Assembly: GCA_943736015.1 (NCBI GenBank)
Contig: OX031068.1
Location: forward strand, 24,064,296-24,128,295
From: Tridacna crocea
Lineage: Eukaryota > Mollusca > Bivalvia > Cardiida > Cardiidae
Length of the DNA stretch: 64,000 nucleotides
Direction of reading: 5' to 3'
Of the stretch, positions 10,250 through 20,214 are shown one piece after another (position 1 is the stretch's first letter; each line of letters starts with the position of its first letter). Position numbers and translations under genes: made by a program. Below the pieces are notes generated by a model. That model did no database searches. It saw nothing but the letters and a program-made list of their open reading frames with translations, and had not been told where the DNA came from.

Positions 10250-10740
10250 TGAATGATCATGACAAGCCAAGGACAAAACTACTTACTTTCTCACTGCTGA
10301 ATCAGCACTAAAAAGCAAATTTTGACAGAAGAAAAAAGTAGTTTTAGACATAATATTCAACATACTTACTGTTTATCATGTCAGTTGTGATTCAGTATAT
10401 TCCATAGTCTTTTTTTTTTTAATTATTTTATACATTTATATAAAAAGATTCACAAGGAAGTTCTGTTCAAAAATTTGCGTTAAAACTAATTCCGTCCGAT
10501 TGGATGGATATGTGCTGCGCATTTAAATAATTTCAAAGCATATTTTCTTTTGTAAGAAATAAGCTATTATCCTAATGAACTATGTCCCTATTACATGTGT
10601 TATTCAAATGATATGACATTAAACTACTTAATCCTTTTTTCAATATATTAAATCTATCGTACTACACGCAACGTCTTTTGTCCAACTGCCAGGAGTCGAA
10701 ATCGCGTTAAAACTATTGAACTTTTTGCAAAAGTCGTCTG
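10250..10740. other. no feature seen
   Basis: AT-rich DNA with a T run at about 10410; no repeat family or exon recognised. Confidence 0.4.
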
Positions 10741-10756
10741 CTGGGACATGGATTAG

Positions 10757-10777
10757 GCCGCCATCTTAAATCACGTG
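10757..10777. promoter_or_regulatory. YY1-like and E-box motifs
   Basis: GCCGCCATCTT (10757-10767) followed by CACGTG (10772-10777), 34 bp before ATG 10811. This pair is typical of housekeeping animal promoters. The stretch from about 10640 to 10990 is free of the local repeats. Confidence 0.35.
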
Positions 10778-10810
10778 ACCAAAGTGTGACTCGGTTTGTT
10801 TGCGGGTGTC

Positions 10811-10894
10811 ATGACAGCGACAAGAGATAATTTAGAACCCGTCAATCTGACAGATACAGAACCTTTTGACTTGTACCGTGATATTTGTATTTAG
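10811..10894 (+). CDS. candidate short first exon, unknown gene
   Basis: MTATRDNLEPVNLTDTEPFD then LYRDICI and a stop; a possible donor C|GTGATA at 10878 would end the exon in phase 1. Position behind promoter-like motifs is the main support. No following exon was found, so a chance frame is possible. Confidence 0.25.
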   Translation: MTATRDNLEPVNLTDTEPFDLYRDICI

Positions 10895-11004
10895 AAACGA
10901 CAGATAACACTATTCTGTTCGATCATCTACACTTAGCTATCAAAGCATCGAAAGTACTGAGTACCAGATACCTATCTGTAAATTATTTTTAAGATTTTTT
11001 CACT

Positions 11005-11228
11005 TTAACCAATTACCACACAATTCCTACTGTTGACGACCCTGATAATGAAGTCTTTAGAAAACATTGTGGGAAAAGGAGAAAAATGCTGGTAACCAGC
11101 ATTTTCTCCTTTTCTCACAATGTTTTCTATTCTTCACAAAACAAATTTCACATTTTCTGTCACTTTTATTTTGTCGTCTGCTTTCGATTTGGACAAACCT
11201 AGAATATCATCGTTTGGTAATGAGTTAA
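11005..11228 (+). mobile_element. HP-A copy, A1
   Basis: TTAACCAATTACCACACAAT to GTTTGGTAATGAGTTAA; one extra A in the left arm. Confidence 0.87.
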
Positions 11229-11533
11229 ATACATAGACTTACAGAGATTTTTTGTCAACGAGACAGCAAGTCTTCGTGTCTAGAGTAATAATGGTGTTCT
11301 TTTTTTTTTGATAATATGCCTTAACTGCTTTCGTTTTTTCCATGTCTTTTTGTTTGTTTGCATGTTGGAAAATGCAAGACCAGGAATGAAGCATGAAAAA
11401 TGTCAGAAATATCGAATTCTAGTTACAAAAAAAAAGTAACAGCTTTGAAACCCATGCCTCCACAGAATTCGACAAGATCTGAGCAGGTTTCTACAGATGC
11501 TATAAATACATGTACTATCCTCCTTGCAGTAAA

Positions 11534-11762
11534 TTAAGCCTTTCCCAAACAATCCCTGGTTTTTACGGGTCTGGAATAGTAGCCTTTTGAAAACATTGTG
11601 GGAAACGGAGAAAATGCTGGTAACCAGCATTTTCTCCTTTTCCCACAATGTTTTCTACCCTACTCAAAACAAATTTTAATTTTTGAGTTACCTTTATTTT
11701 GTTGTCTGCAAGTGCTTTCAATTTGGACAAGTCTAAAATTTTGTCGTTTGGTAAAGGGCTAA
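11534..11762 (+). mobile_element. HP-A copy, A1
   Basis: TTAAGCCTTTCCCAAACAAT to TTTGGTAAAGGGCTAA, complete hairpin. Confidence 0.85.
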
Positions 11763-12277
11763 CCTGCTTTTATTCCAGTGTTCAACCAAATAATCTACAC
11801 GGTAAAGTTAACCTTTTAAATTTTGCACAAACATCATGAATTTGCACAGTTTAGATCTTATATAATGCTTTTTTCGTTATAATTTTGCTTGTTTTTTCTT
11901 TTTGACACAATGCTTAACCAAATAATCTACATAAACTTGGAACAGTTAAATTTCGTACAAAACATTACAAATTAAATCCTTTTTATTTCATGCTTTCCGG
12001 TAGGATATCGAGAAATAGCAGTGAAAATATTTTTCGATCTTAATCTGGTACCACCCGTGGAAATACCGATTTTCACGTTATTGTTGCCTAGGTAAATTGC
12101 GCGTGCCTAACGACCAGATGGGAAATATGACGTCATATACCTTACATTTCTCCGGCTTGACGTAACGTTGCTATGCGGGAAGGGTACGCCACGGGGAATA
12201 AGGGAAAAGAACTGTACTGAATTTTGATAAAGCTCCTCCCAGAAATGGTTAAAAGCATAAAATAAATAGAATATTTG

Positions 12278-12422
12278 TTTATTTCGGTGAAAGATCGAAA
12301 TTTATTTCATCTCGTGAACACCATCGGTAATATTTTCACTCGTGGCTGCGCCTCTCGTGAAAATATTTCCGATGATGTCCACTCGATGAAATAAATTTCG
12401 ATCTTTCACCGAAATAAACAAA
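12278..12422. repeat. 145-bp inverted repeat
   Basis: ATTTCGGTGAAAGATCGAAA and its inverse flank a short loop around GTGGCTGCGCCTC. Flanking DNA (12000-12550) may be part of the same unclassified element. Confidence 0.7.
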
Positions 12423-12745
12423 TATCCTCTATATATCAAAGCAAACTCGAACGAAATTCGTCGATTCTTTCTCGCACAAAATTCGGAATTGTAGTCGGAA
12501 GGAAGATACATGTACGCTCATGTATCCTTATTTTAGTCTGGTCGTTTCGGTGCACATTTGTTTCAAGTTCCACAATATCTATCTAAAATCTAACTAGAAC
12601 TGTTACTGGCCTACAAATATACCGACTGGTTACGTTATGACTGGATCAAGAAAAAAATCAAAGGGCCTTAACTTCTACAGTACTTAGATATCCAATCAAA
12701 GTCAAAGTGAAAGTGCACAAGTTTATTATGATAGGAAGATTTCCA

Positions 12746-12973
12746 TTAACTCTTTACAAAACAATCCAATGTTTTCACGACCTTGGGGAAGAAGTATTTG
12801 AAAAGTATTGTTTAAAAAGGAGAAAATGCTGGTTATCACATTTTCTCCTTTTCCCACAATGTTTTCTACTCTGTCAAAGAACATAAGTAAATTGGCATCT
12901 TTTTCAAATTCGATGTGAGCACATGGTCTCAATATTCGGAACGGTCTAAAATTTGTGGTTGGGGAAGGGTTAA
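12746..12973 (+). mobile_element. HP-A copy, A1
   Basis: TTAACTCTTTACAAAACAAT to GTTGGGGAAGGGTTAA; apex eroded (GCTGGTTATCACATT). Confidence 0.8.
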
Positions 12974-13017
12974 GCTAAGCCAGGTTGTTCTGTAGTTTCC
13001 GTAAAGAACTTGATACC

Positions 13018-13046
13018 AGGGCCCGTATCCACCAACCATTCTTAAA
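13018..13046 (+). mobile_element. HP-B left end, separated from its partner
   Basis: GGGCCCGTATCCACCAACCA then TTCTTA, at which an insertion begins. The matching right part is at 13890-13996. Confidence 0.6.
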
Positions 13047-13725
13047 GGCCCTGTCACACCGCCAGAACTTTGCTGGAGCGTTCCTTGAACGGTAAGGAGG
13101 GGGGCCGAATTTCAACAACGCTCGTCACCGCCCACAAAATGGAAAGAAAATCGAAAACACGGGCGTTGGCTTAGCGGTGCACCGCTGAAGCCGGTGTTGC
13201 TTTAGCGCTAGCAAGCGTTGGTTTAGCGATGACGCGAGCGTTGGTATAGCGGCGTTCTGCGCCTGCGGGCTTTGGCTCGGCGGGGTATAAAGTTGGTTTA
13301 GCGGCATACCGCTTGACCGATTGTGACTACGGAGCTGAACGGATCGTTTTCAGTATCCACTGCCTGACCCACACAACTCTGTCTCTCCTTCTTCTCTCTC
13401 TTCTCCTTCTGTCAACAACTAGTTGCAATCTGAGGAGGTTCTGATTCTGCTGCTGGACTAGTGCACCGATCATAGCAAGTCTCTCAGCATCCATAGTGAT
13501 ACAGCTTTACTGTAACTTTGAGCAATTTCGATATAGATGAGATCTGAACTCAACGATAGCTCGATTCCAAATGAGCTCCTGGTCCATTTTTCCCCGTATT
13601 TATAGCCAAATTCTGGTCCCGCTCCGACGCTTCTATACCAACGCCAAACCAAAGTTCATCGCCGCCATGGTTCGCTGCTTCAACGACCGACACGATTCCA
13701 GCAACCCCGTGTCCGCTCGTAAAAC
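13047..13725. mobile_element. GC-richer insert with GTTGGTTTAGCG repeats
   Basis: Starts GGCCCTGTCACACCGCCAGA and contains several AGCGTTGGYWTAGCGG motifs, far richer in GC than the surroundings. No transposase frame seen. Interpreted as a non-autonomous DNA transposon inserted into HP-B; class not determined. Confidence 0.45.
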
Positions 13726-13759
13726 GCTTACAAAATTTGTTGTTTGGGAAAGGGTTAAG
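13726..13759 (+). mobile_element. HP-A 3'-end fragment
   Basis: ACAAAATTTGTTGTTTGGGA then AAGGGTTAA only. Confidence 0.55.
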
Positions 13760-13889
13760 ACTGAAGTGAATTTATAATTTTACGAAAGAGACACAGACAG
13801 ACAGACAAGAACAAAACCGTTATAGACATAGTGAGAGAGGAAAACATGTTGGTGACTACCTGTCAAACTTACTAGTGATCGTTTTCACT

Positions 13890-13996
13890 AAACAATCTTA
13901 AAACGCACATTCTGATTGGCTGAACCATTTGATTTAGCCAATCACTCTTGGGAATAAATCTACGAATGTTCTTAGCAATGGTGGGTAAGCACAGAA
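13890..13996 (+). mobile_element. HP-B right part
   Basis: GATTGGCTGAACCATTTGAT palindrome centre to AATGGTGGGTAAGCACAGA; completes the copy that begins at 13018. Confidence 0.55.
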
Positions 13997-14212
13997 ACTG
14001 AGTTGGCAGTTCTAAAACCCAATTATTTCATACGTATTTTCTTTGTACGTCTAAAAATGCTTTTAATATGGACGAGTTTAAAAACTTGTCAAGTTGAGAT
14101 AAGTAACGTTCGTAAATCAAACTGTCACACGAATATTTTTTTTAACATCAACCCATTATCCATTCATTACCTTGTCAACTAGTCTTACAATAAAAATAAA
14201 TCAGATACTTTA

Positions 14213-14426
14213 CTTTACTAGGGCTACAGATGAAAGGACGTGATGGTATTCTAAATCCATCATATCTCTTCAAAACCCTATGTCGTGGGTACTCATTAGA
14301 ATCGTCTCAATGAGACGATCATCTAACGAGTACCCATAACATAGGGTTTAATGGGGAATTTAAGATTTTTTTTTTATTTTTTGAAATAAAAAATACTCCC
14401 TCTCTATGTGGAGCTCTGCTTTACCA
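14213..14426 (+). mobile_element. HP-D MITE with 8-bp target duplication
   Basis: Flanked by CTTTACTA (14213-14220) and CTTTACCA (14419-14426). Ends GGGCTACAGATGAAAGG and TATGTGGAGCTCTG, central GAATCGTCTCAATGAGACGAT. TSD length and CAG-type ends suggest a hAT-derived MITE. Confidence 0.75.
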
Positions 14427-14515
14427 TCCACAGGGTTTGTTCAAATCCCAAATCCAGTTACAACAGAATTATAACTCTATCTAACAAAGGCACTTAACCC
14501 ATTACTTAACCAGCC

Positions 14516-15150
14516 TTAACCCTTTACCGAACAATTCCTGGCTTTTACGACCCTGAGACAGAAGCCTTTTGAAAACATTGTGGGAAAAGCAGAAAATGCT
14601 GGTAACCAGCATTTTCTCCTTTTCCCACAACGTTTTCTACCGTGCTTAACCCTTTACCCCACAAAGCATTTCTATGGTATCTCTAATTGACCCTAAATAA
14701 CAGCAAGGATGAAGTCTTTTCTTATGTGTGTATATGACATCTTTTGATAGCATAGAAAACATTGCAACAAAAGGTGAAATTGCTCGTCACGAGCAATTTC
14801 ACCTTTTGTCACAATGTTTTCCAAAGGCTTCTACAAGCAATACGTCGAAATGAGTATCTGTGGAGTAAAGGGTTAAGACAAGCTTTCAATTCTGGCTCTG
14901 AGTCTGGTTCAGTCCATACTCAAGAAAGATTGAGTTTCATGTTCAGTTGAGTACGATCTCAAACTCAAGATTTTTTATAGGCACAAAATGCTGAGTCAGA
15001 CTCAGGGTTGAGCAAGAAAACGCTCCTTGAGCATGAGAATGTACTAAAGGAAGTTTTAAAAGCACGGGCCCTGGAGTTAGGTTCATTTTGTCGTCCGCAA
15101 GTGCTTTCAGTTTGGACTAGTCTAGAATTTGTTGTTTGGAAAAGGGTAAA
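14516..15150 (+). mobile_element. HP-A copy interrupted by A3 copy and other DNA
   Basis: The left half with perfect hairpin stops at CTACCGTGC; the A3 element follows; the 3' end (TTTTGTCGTCCGCAAGTGCT to GGAAAAGGGTAAA) reappears only at 15088. About 200 bp of unrelated sequence also separates them. Confidence 0.65.
14646..14876 (-). mobile_element. HP-A copy, A3, nested
   Basis: TTAACCCTTTACCCCACAAA to GTGGAGTAAAGGGTTAA with stem GGTGAAATTGCTCG / inverse. Inserted at the TTAA of the host element's TGCTTAA. Confidence 0.87.
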
Positions 15151-15633
15151 TTTCAGATTCAGTTGAAAAAAAAAATGTACATGTTTATGTATCTCAAATG
15201 AAAAACGTTCGAAAATAAAAATATGTGAAACAGCATGGGATTAAAAAAAAATAGATCACAAAAAATAACTGCTCCTTTTTCTTAACATGAATGCTTTTAA
15301 ATCCTGTCAGGTTCAAGTACGAATCGTGTATTTACACAGTAAAGGATCAAAATATAATTCCATACATCGCCTTTTGTCTTCATATTCTATATCCAATAGA
15401 ATTCCCGCACGGCCAATTTTCCAGGTACATACAAATTGTGAATCAATCAATTTCCCTGGTACAATAGCGCGTGATTATCGCTGCCATCGTAAAGTCAATA
15501 ATTTCCAATGAACGTTTCCAACCGAAATGTTAATAATTTACTATCATATCTCGAGTGCTGCCATTTTCTTTAGATTACATGGTTACTCCTGATCGGTTAT
15601 TTCGACCTTGCTAGGCGTATTGCAAATTTTTAA

Positions 15634-15736
15634 CCTAATACCACACAATGACGACTTTTAATTTTTACCAAACGACACAATTTTAGACTTACAAGTCCAA
15701 ATTGAAAGCACTTGCAGGCGACAATGAGGACTTTTA
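15634..15736. mobile_element. HP-A end fragments, head to tail
   Basis: A '+' left end (CCTAATACCACACAATGACG) is joined to a '-' left end (TTTACCAAACGACACAATTT ... GCAGGCGACAATGAGGAC). No hairpin. Confidence 0.55.
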
Positions 15737-15963
15737 ACTCTTTACCAAATGACAAAAATTTAGACTTCTCCAAATTGAAAGCACTTACAAACGACAAAGT
15801 TAACGTTACTTAAAAAGATTGAAATCCGTTTCCAGCAGGGTAGAAAACATTGAGGGAAAAGGAGAAAATTTTGTTACCAGCATTTTCTACTTTTCCCATA
15901 ATGTTTTCAAAATGTTCTATCTCAGGGGCGTAAAACCCAGCGATTGTTTGGTAAAGAGGTAAA
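15734..15963 (-). mobile_element. HP-A copy, A1
   Basis: TTAACTCTTTACCAAATGAC to TTGTTTGGTAAAGAGGTAA; hairpin with mismatches. Confidence 0.8.
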
Positions 15964-16158
15964 AACCCTGGGAAAGAAGCTGTTGAAAACATTATGGGAA
16001 AAGGAGAAAATGCTGGTAACCAGTATTTTATTTTTTTCCAACATTGTTTTCTACCCCATCAAAAAAAGATTGCGCTATTTGAGCCAGTATGAAATTGTCG
16101 TCTGCAAATGCTTGCAATTCGAAAATGGCTAAATTTTTGTCGTCTGGTAAAGGATTAT
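15962..16158 (+). mobile_element. HP-A copy, 5'-truncated
   Basis: Begins at CCCTGGGAAAGAAGCTG, so lacks the left terminus; ends GTCTGGTAAAGGATTA. Abuts the preceding copy. Confidence 0.72.
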
Positions 16159-16227
16159 CCGGCCTTATCCTGCTACATGAAAGAAATGAAACTTTCAAGC
16201 CAACAGTTAAAATAAACAAACTGATGT

Positions 16228-16456
16228 TTAACCCTTTACCTCATAATGCATTTCTATGTTATCTCTAATTGACCCTAAGTAACAGCAAGGATGAAGCCGT
16301 TTCTTATGTGTATATGACACCTTTCGATAGTGTAGAAAACATTGTGGCAAAAGGTGAAATTGCTCGTAACGAGCAATTTCACCTTTTGCCAAAATGTTTT
16401 CCAAAGGCTCCTAAAAGCAATGCGTAGAAATGAGTATCTATGGAGTAAAGGGTTAA
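16228..16456 (-). mobile_element. HP-A copy, A3
   Basis: TTAACCCTTTACCTCATAAT to ATGGAGTAAAGGGTTAA, stem GGTGAAATTGCTCGTAACG. Confidence 0.9.
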
Positions 16457-16489
16457 AATAATATTTTAGTGAAAATGCATGAATGTCTC

Positions 16490-16603
16490 CTTATCAACCA
16501 GTGTAGATCCAAGATCAGACTGCACATTCTGTGCAGTCTGATCTTTGACCTACGCTGTCCGCAAAAGGTCAGTGAGTCGCGCTTGGCAGACTAATGGTTA
16601 AAT
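16490..16603 (+). mobile_element. HP-C copy, partial
   Basis: TGTAGATCCAAGATCAGACT, centre ATTCTGTG, then GTCCGCAAAAGGTCAGTGAG and end CTAATGGTTAA. Confidence 0.7.
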
Positions 16604-16618
16604 ACTTGCAAAAGAACA

Positions 16619-16849
16619 TTTAAACCTTTATCAAACAATCCGTAGTCTTAAGTCTTATAAGAAAAAGCTTTTTGAAAACGTAGTGGAATAGGAGGGAGAA
16701 AATGCTGCTTTCGAGCATTTTTGCCTTTTCCCCATAATGCTTTCTACTCTTCCAGAAATAAAATCCAAATCTGGAGTGACTTTATTTTGTTGTATGCAAA
16801 TGCTTTCAATTTGGAGAAGTCTAAAAAGTTTGTCGTTGGACAAAGATCA
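16619..16849 (+). mobile_element. HP-A copy, A1 diverged
   Basis: TTTAAACCTTTATCAAACAA start; the apex became GCTTTCGAGC, still self-complementary. Confidence 0.72.
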
Positions 16850-16928
16850 AATCTTCCTCTCCTACCTTCATTAATTTTAGGAAACTAACAACCCAACTTC
16901 CCTTTGCTTATTAAGATAAGTTAATATG

Positions 16929-17113
16929 TGTCCATGTTCAGCAACCATCCTTAAAAATCATTCTTGGTCTAATTATAGATATAGAAAGTAACACCACTTT
17001 TAAACGACTAAACCATCTTGTTTAGCTAATCTGAAGTTGTGATACTTTCAAATTTGAAAATGTTCTTCGGAAAAGACCACGAATATTCTTAGGAATGGTT
17101 GTTGAATACGGAC
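16929..17113 (-). mobile_element. HP-B MITE, diverged
   Basis: GTCCATGTTCAGCAACCAT to GTTGAATACGGAC with imperfect arms; abuts the candidate exon at 17116. Confidence 0.7.
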
Positions 17114-17115
17114 AT

Positions 17116-17242
17116 AGATTTCCGCCTGGATATGCTCCTGAAAAGGTTTGGAAGATACTGACAACAGTGTTAATAATAAGTCATTTCGTAACGATTTTCC
17201 GTATTCGCCCCTGAGTTCTGCAAACATAAGTTCCAAGTTTTC
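17116..17242 (-). CDS. candidate second exon of the same unknown gene
   Basis: After acceptor aattacAG the frame reads ENLELMFAELRGEYGKSLR then LLLTLLSVSSKPFQEHIQ before running into an HP-B element (16929-17113). The peptide looks protein-like, but no convincing donor lies before the element; TCA|GTATCT and TAT|GTCCGT are the options. It may be a real exon with the element in the following intron, or a broken gene. Family unknown. Confidence 0.4.
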
Positions 17243-17664
17243 CTGTAATTTGATCGGAATTCATTACCGATTCATGTACCGATTACATTAACATACAATG
17301 AGATCATCGGCCTGTGAAGTATTCGTCATACAGTAAAAAAAATGTCCTAGCCATCAGTGCTTTCAGGGCTTTGATCCTAGGACTAGTTGCCTGATCGGCT
17401 GAGACAAAAAAAAAAATCTTGTGGCCGACTTAAGAATAACTGATGAATCCTTATCGGCATAAGAATCTTCGACAAAAATACAGAATATGACTATCATATG
17501 GCTTGCCCTGAAATTCAAAATTATACGGACCTGTTAAAGCTCAGTCTGATAGCGATTTCCTTGGATGTTAAACACTTTGACGCAAAAATCTTTTCCTAGA
17601 AGACTCCTACGCGTAGCTGACCAATAAATCATCAAAACATAAAAATAACATAATAATGCCTCAC

Positions 17665-17691
17665 CTTTTTTTCTTTCCCGTTACAAACCAT
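17665..17691 (-). CDS. candidate first exon of an unknown minus-strand gene
   Basis: ATG in a favourable context (catcATGG) opens nine codons MVCNGKEKK ending at donor AAG|GTGAGG. The next candidate exon (17116-17242) joins in phase 0. The sequence upstream is repeat-free with a TGACGTCA site. I do not recognise the product; MVC-EKK vaguely recalls CRIPT, but the cysteine pair is absent. Confidence 0.4.
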
Positions 17692-17757
17692 GATGACTTC
17701 CAAACACACAGATCATTAGTTCCGGTGTCACCAAGTCACGCCGTTACTAATAGCTTA

Positions 17758-17765
17758 TGACGTCA
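17758..17765. promoter_or_regulatory. TGACGTCA (CRE-like) site
   Basis: Perfect 8-bp CRE palindrome about 67 bp upstream of the candidate minus-strand ATG at 17691, within repeat-free DNA. Consistent with a promoter; not proof. Confidence 0.35.
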
Positions 17766-18227
17766 TTTCGGAAGCATTGCGCGCAGGAGAGGCAACTTAA
17801 TTAACTTAAGTTGACCGGACCAATGGTAAGCCTTTGACTTCTTCAGGTCCATCTTTTTTTTCTGTAATACTATTGTTGTTCGCTTTGTGGGGTATAGCAT
17901 GCCGGGTCTAACTAGTATGGGCGACTTTTCAGTAAATGTTAAGTTTACTTTTGAAAGTTTTACACTGTCAGAATTTACATAGATCTGCAGTCACTTACAA
18001 CCCGTGTCCTTGTTTCAACTAGCGATATTCAATCTTTAATTTATGAAACAAATAACGAGGTTTTATTGGAAATCTTCGGCCTTTCAAGCAAAATTACTTT
18101 GGTTTGAGTCCCGTGTAGATGGTTGTTGAATTGACATTATGAATGCGAGCATTGGTCATCTCTGACCTGAATCGCCGGATCATTGACGAGCATTTGACTA
18201 GATCCAGATCTATGTCAAATGAAACCA

Positions 18228-18421
18228 GGGTTCTTATTCACCAACCATTCTTTAGAACACTCTTGGATTTATTCTTCAGAATTTTGTCAATGTATAAGTA
18301 ACAGAACTTCTGATTGGCTAAACCATTTGGCTTAACTAATCAGAAGTTCTGTTACTTTCACAGATAATCTTGAAGAATAAGACAAAGAATGTTCATAAGA
18401 ATGCTTGGTGAATACGGACCC
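18228..18421 (+). mobile_element. HP-B MITE
   Basis: GGGTTCTTATTCACCAACCA to GGTGAATACGGACCC, arms about 95 bp each. Confidence 0.85.
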
Positions 18422-18547
18422 TGGGCCGAAACGGTTTGCTTTTGGTTAATTTTCTGAATGACCAGGAACCATTCTACTTCAGGATTAACTTGATTATTAA
18501 ACAAAATGGACTTAAAGGTGGCCCTTCAGATTTAGGTAGGAAAATTT

Positions 18548-18609
18548 TACAACAAGAGGGCCAATATGGCCCTGGATCGCTCACCTGAATTTTTGAGATG
18601 ACCATAGTC

Positions 18610-18640
<31 letters not shown>

Positions 18641-19990
18641 GAGGTATTGAAACATTGGAATCAAATTTATAATTTTGCCGAGCAATTTTCAAAAGGTCAC
18701 CTGTAAAAGTCATTTCGAAATCTGACCATCAGTTTCAAAAAGAAGAATTTTTAAGAATTCTTCATTTCTGTATAAGAGCAAGTAGCCCCCATCCACGAGA
18801 GCCATGTTTCTTGATGGATCAAAATTTACGAACAAGTTTTGAAAAGGGTCACCCAAGGAACATCTCTCTGAAATTATTTCAAAATCTGACCTGGGGTTTC
18901 AGAGAAAGAGAATTTTAAAGAATTTCATCATGTCCGTTTAGTGCAAGTAGCCCCCATTCACAAGAGCCATGTTTCTTGAGGGACCAAAATTATGTGTACA
19001 GCTTTTGGAAAGGGTCACCCAAGGAACATCTCTGTCACATTATTTTAAAATCTGACCACAGGTTTCAAAGAAGAAGAATTTTCAAGAATTTCTTCATTTC
19101 CATATAATGCAAGTAGCCCCCATTCACTAGAGCCATGTTTCTTGGCCAATCAAAATTTCACGAACAATTTTAGAAAAGGGTCACCCAAGGAACATCTCTG
19201 TGAAATTATTTCAAAATCTGTCCAGCCATTTCAGAGAAGAAGAATTTTCAAGAATTTCTTCATTTCTGTATAGTCCAAGAAGCCCCTATTCACCAGAGCC
19301 ATATTTCTTGACCAATCAAAATTTCGCGAACAACTTTTTAAAAGGGTAACCCATGGAACAAGTCTGTGAAATTATTTCAAAATCTAACCAGCTGTTTCAG
19401 AGAAGAAGATTTTTTAAGAATTTCTTCATTTCTGTATAGTGCAAGAAGCCCCCATTCACCAGAGCCATATTTCTTGACCAATCAAAATTTCGCGAACAAT
19501 TTTTTAAAAGGGTCACCCAAGGAACAAATCTGTGAAATTATTTCAAAATCTGACCAGCGGTTTCAGAGAAGAAGATTTTTTAAGAATTCCTTCATTTCTG
19601 TATAGTGCAAGAAGCCCCCATTCACCAGAGCCACATTTTTTGACGGATCAAAATTTCACGAACAATTTTTGAAAAGGGTCACCCAAGGAACAAATCTGTG
19701 AAATTATTCCAAAATCCGACCAGCGGTTTCAGAGCAGAAGATTTTTAAAGAATTTGCTAAAAAATTCCATTTGGTTGCCATGGCAACCAGAGTTTTTGAT
19801 GGAATCAAATTCTGTGAACAATTTTTAAAGAGGACCTCCCAAGGGACATTCCTGCCAAGTTTGGTCCAAATCTGCCCAGCAGTTTAGGAGGAGTTGATGT
19901 TTAAAGGATTGTTGACGACGGACGACGCACGACGGACACCGGGTGATCCTAAAAGCTCCCCTTGAGCACGTTGTGCTCAGGTGAGCTGAA
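18548..19990 (+). mobile_element. long element with six ~166-bp tandem units
   Basis: Left motif GAGGGCCAATATGGCCCT, right motif GAGCACGTTGTGCTC then GGTGAGCTGAAA. The internal marker AGTAGCCCCCATTCAC recurs near 18781, 18947, 19112, 19278, 19444 and 19610. No transposase. A reverse-orientation relative lies at 53535-55376. Confidence 0.75.
18610..18641. repeat. poly-T tract
   Basis: About 30 T in a row within the left end of the tandem element. Confidence 0.9.
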
Positions 19991-20214
19991 AATACAGAAC
20001 AAATCAGCCTTATACTCCCAAAGCCTTTTAATTTTTATTCATAAATCCCCAGGAGTCCAAAACCATCTGACAACAATATTCGAATACGGGCCCAGGTTGG
20101 TCGAATTGTTTTGGGCCAGGTCAGCCAACTGAGATTGACCTCAATCAATATTCTATGCCTATGCATTAAGCCCCATTTTCACAGAGCATGGCCCAAAAGT
20201 AAATGAAAACACTG

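Larger units (their letters stand above)
17250..18225. other. repeat-free stretch
   Basis: Apart from the candidate first exon (17665-17691) and its possible promoter, no repeat or exon was recognised. It is one of the few kilobases here without a known mobile element. Confidence 0.4.

Noticed and set aside
11476-11496. 21-nt mini-exon AATTCGACAAGATCTGAGCAG between AG and GT
   Set aside because: Good-looking borders but no gene model to join; expected by chance.
12302-12511. 69-aa minus-strand ORF MYLPSDYNSEFCARKNRR...
   Set aside because: It runs through the 145-bp inverted repeat and adjoining unclassified repeat; no homology or splice context recognised.
15287-15511. 74-aa plus-strand ORF
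   Set aside because: Composition and lack of recognisable motif, promoter or splice sites suggest a chance frame in AT-rich DNA.
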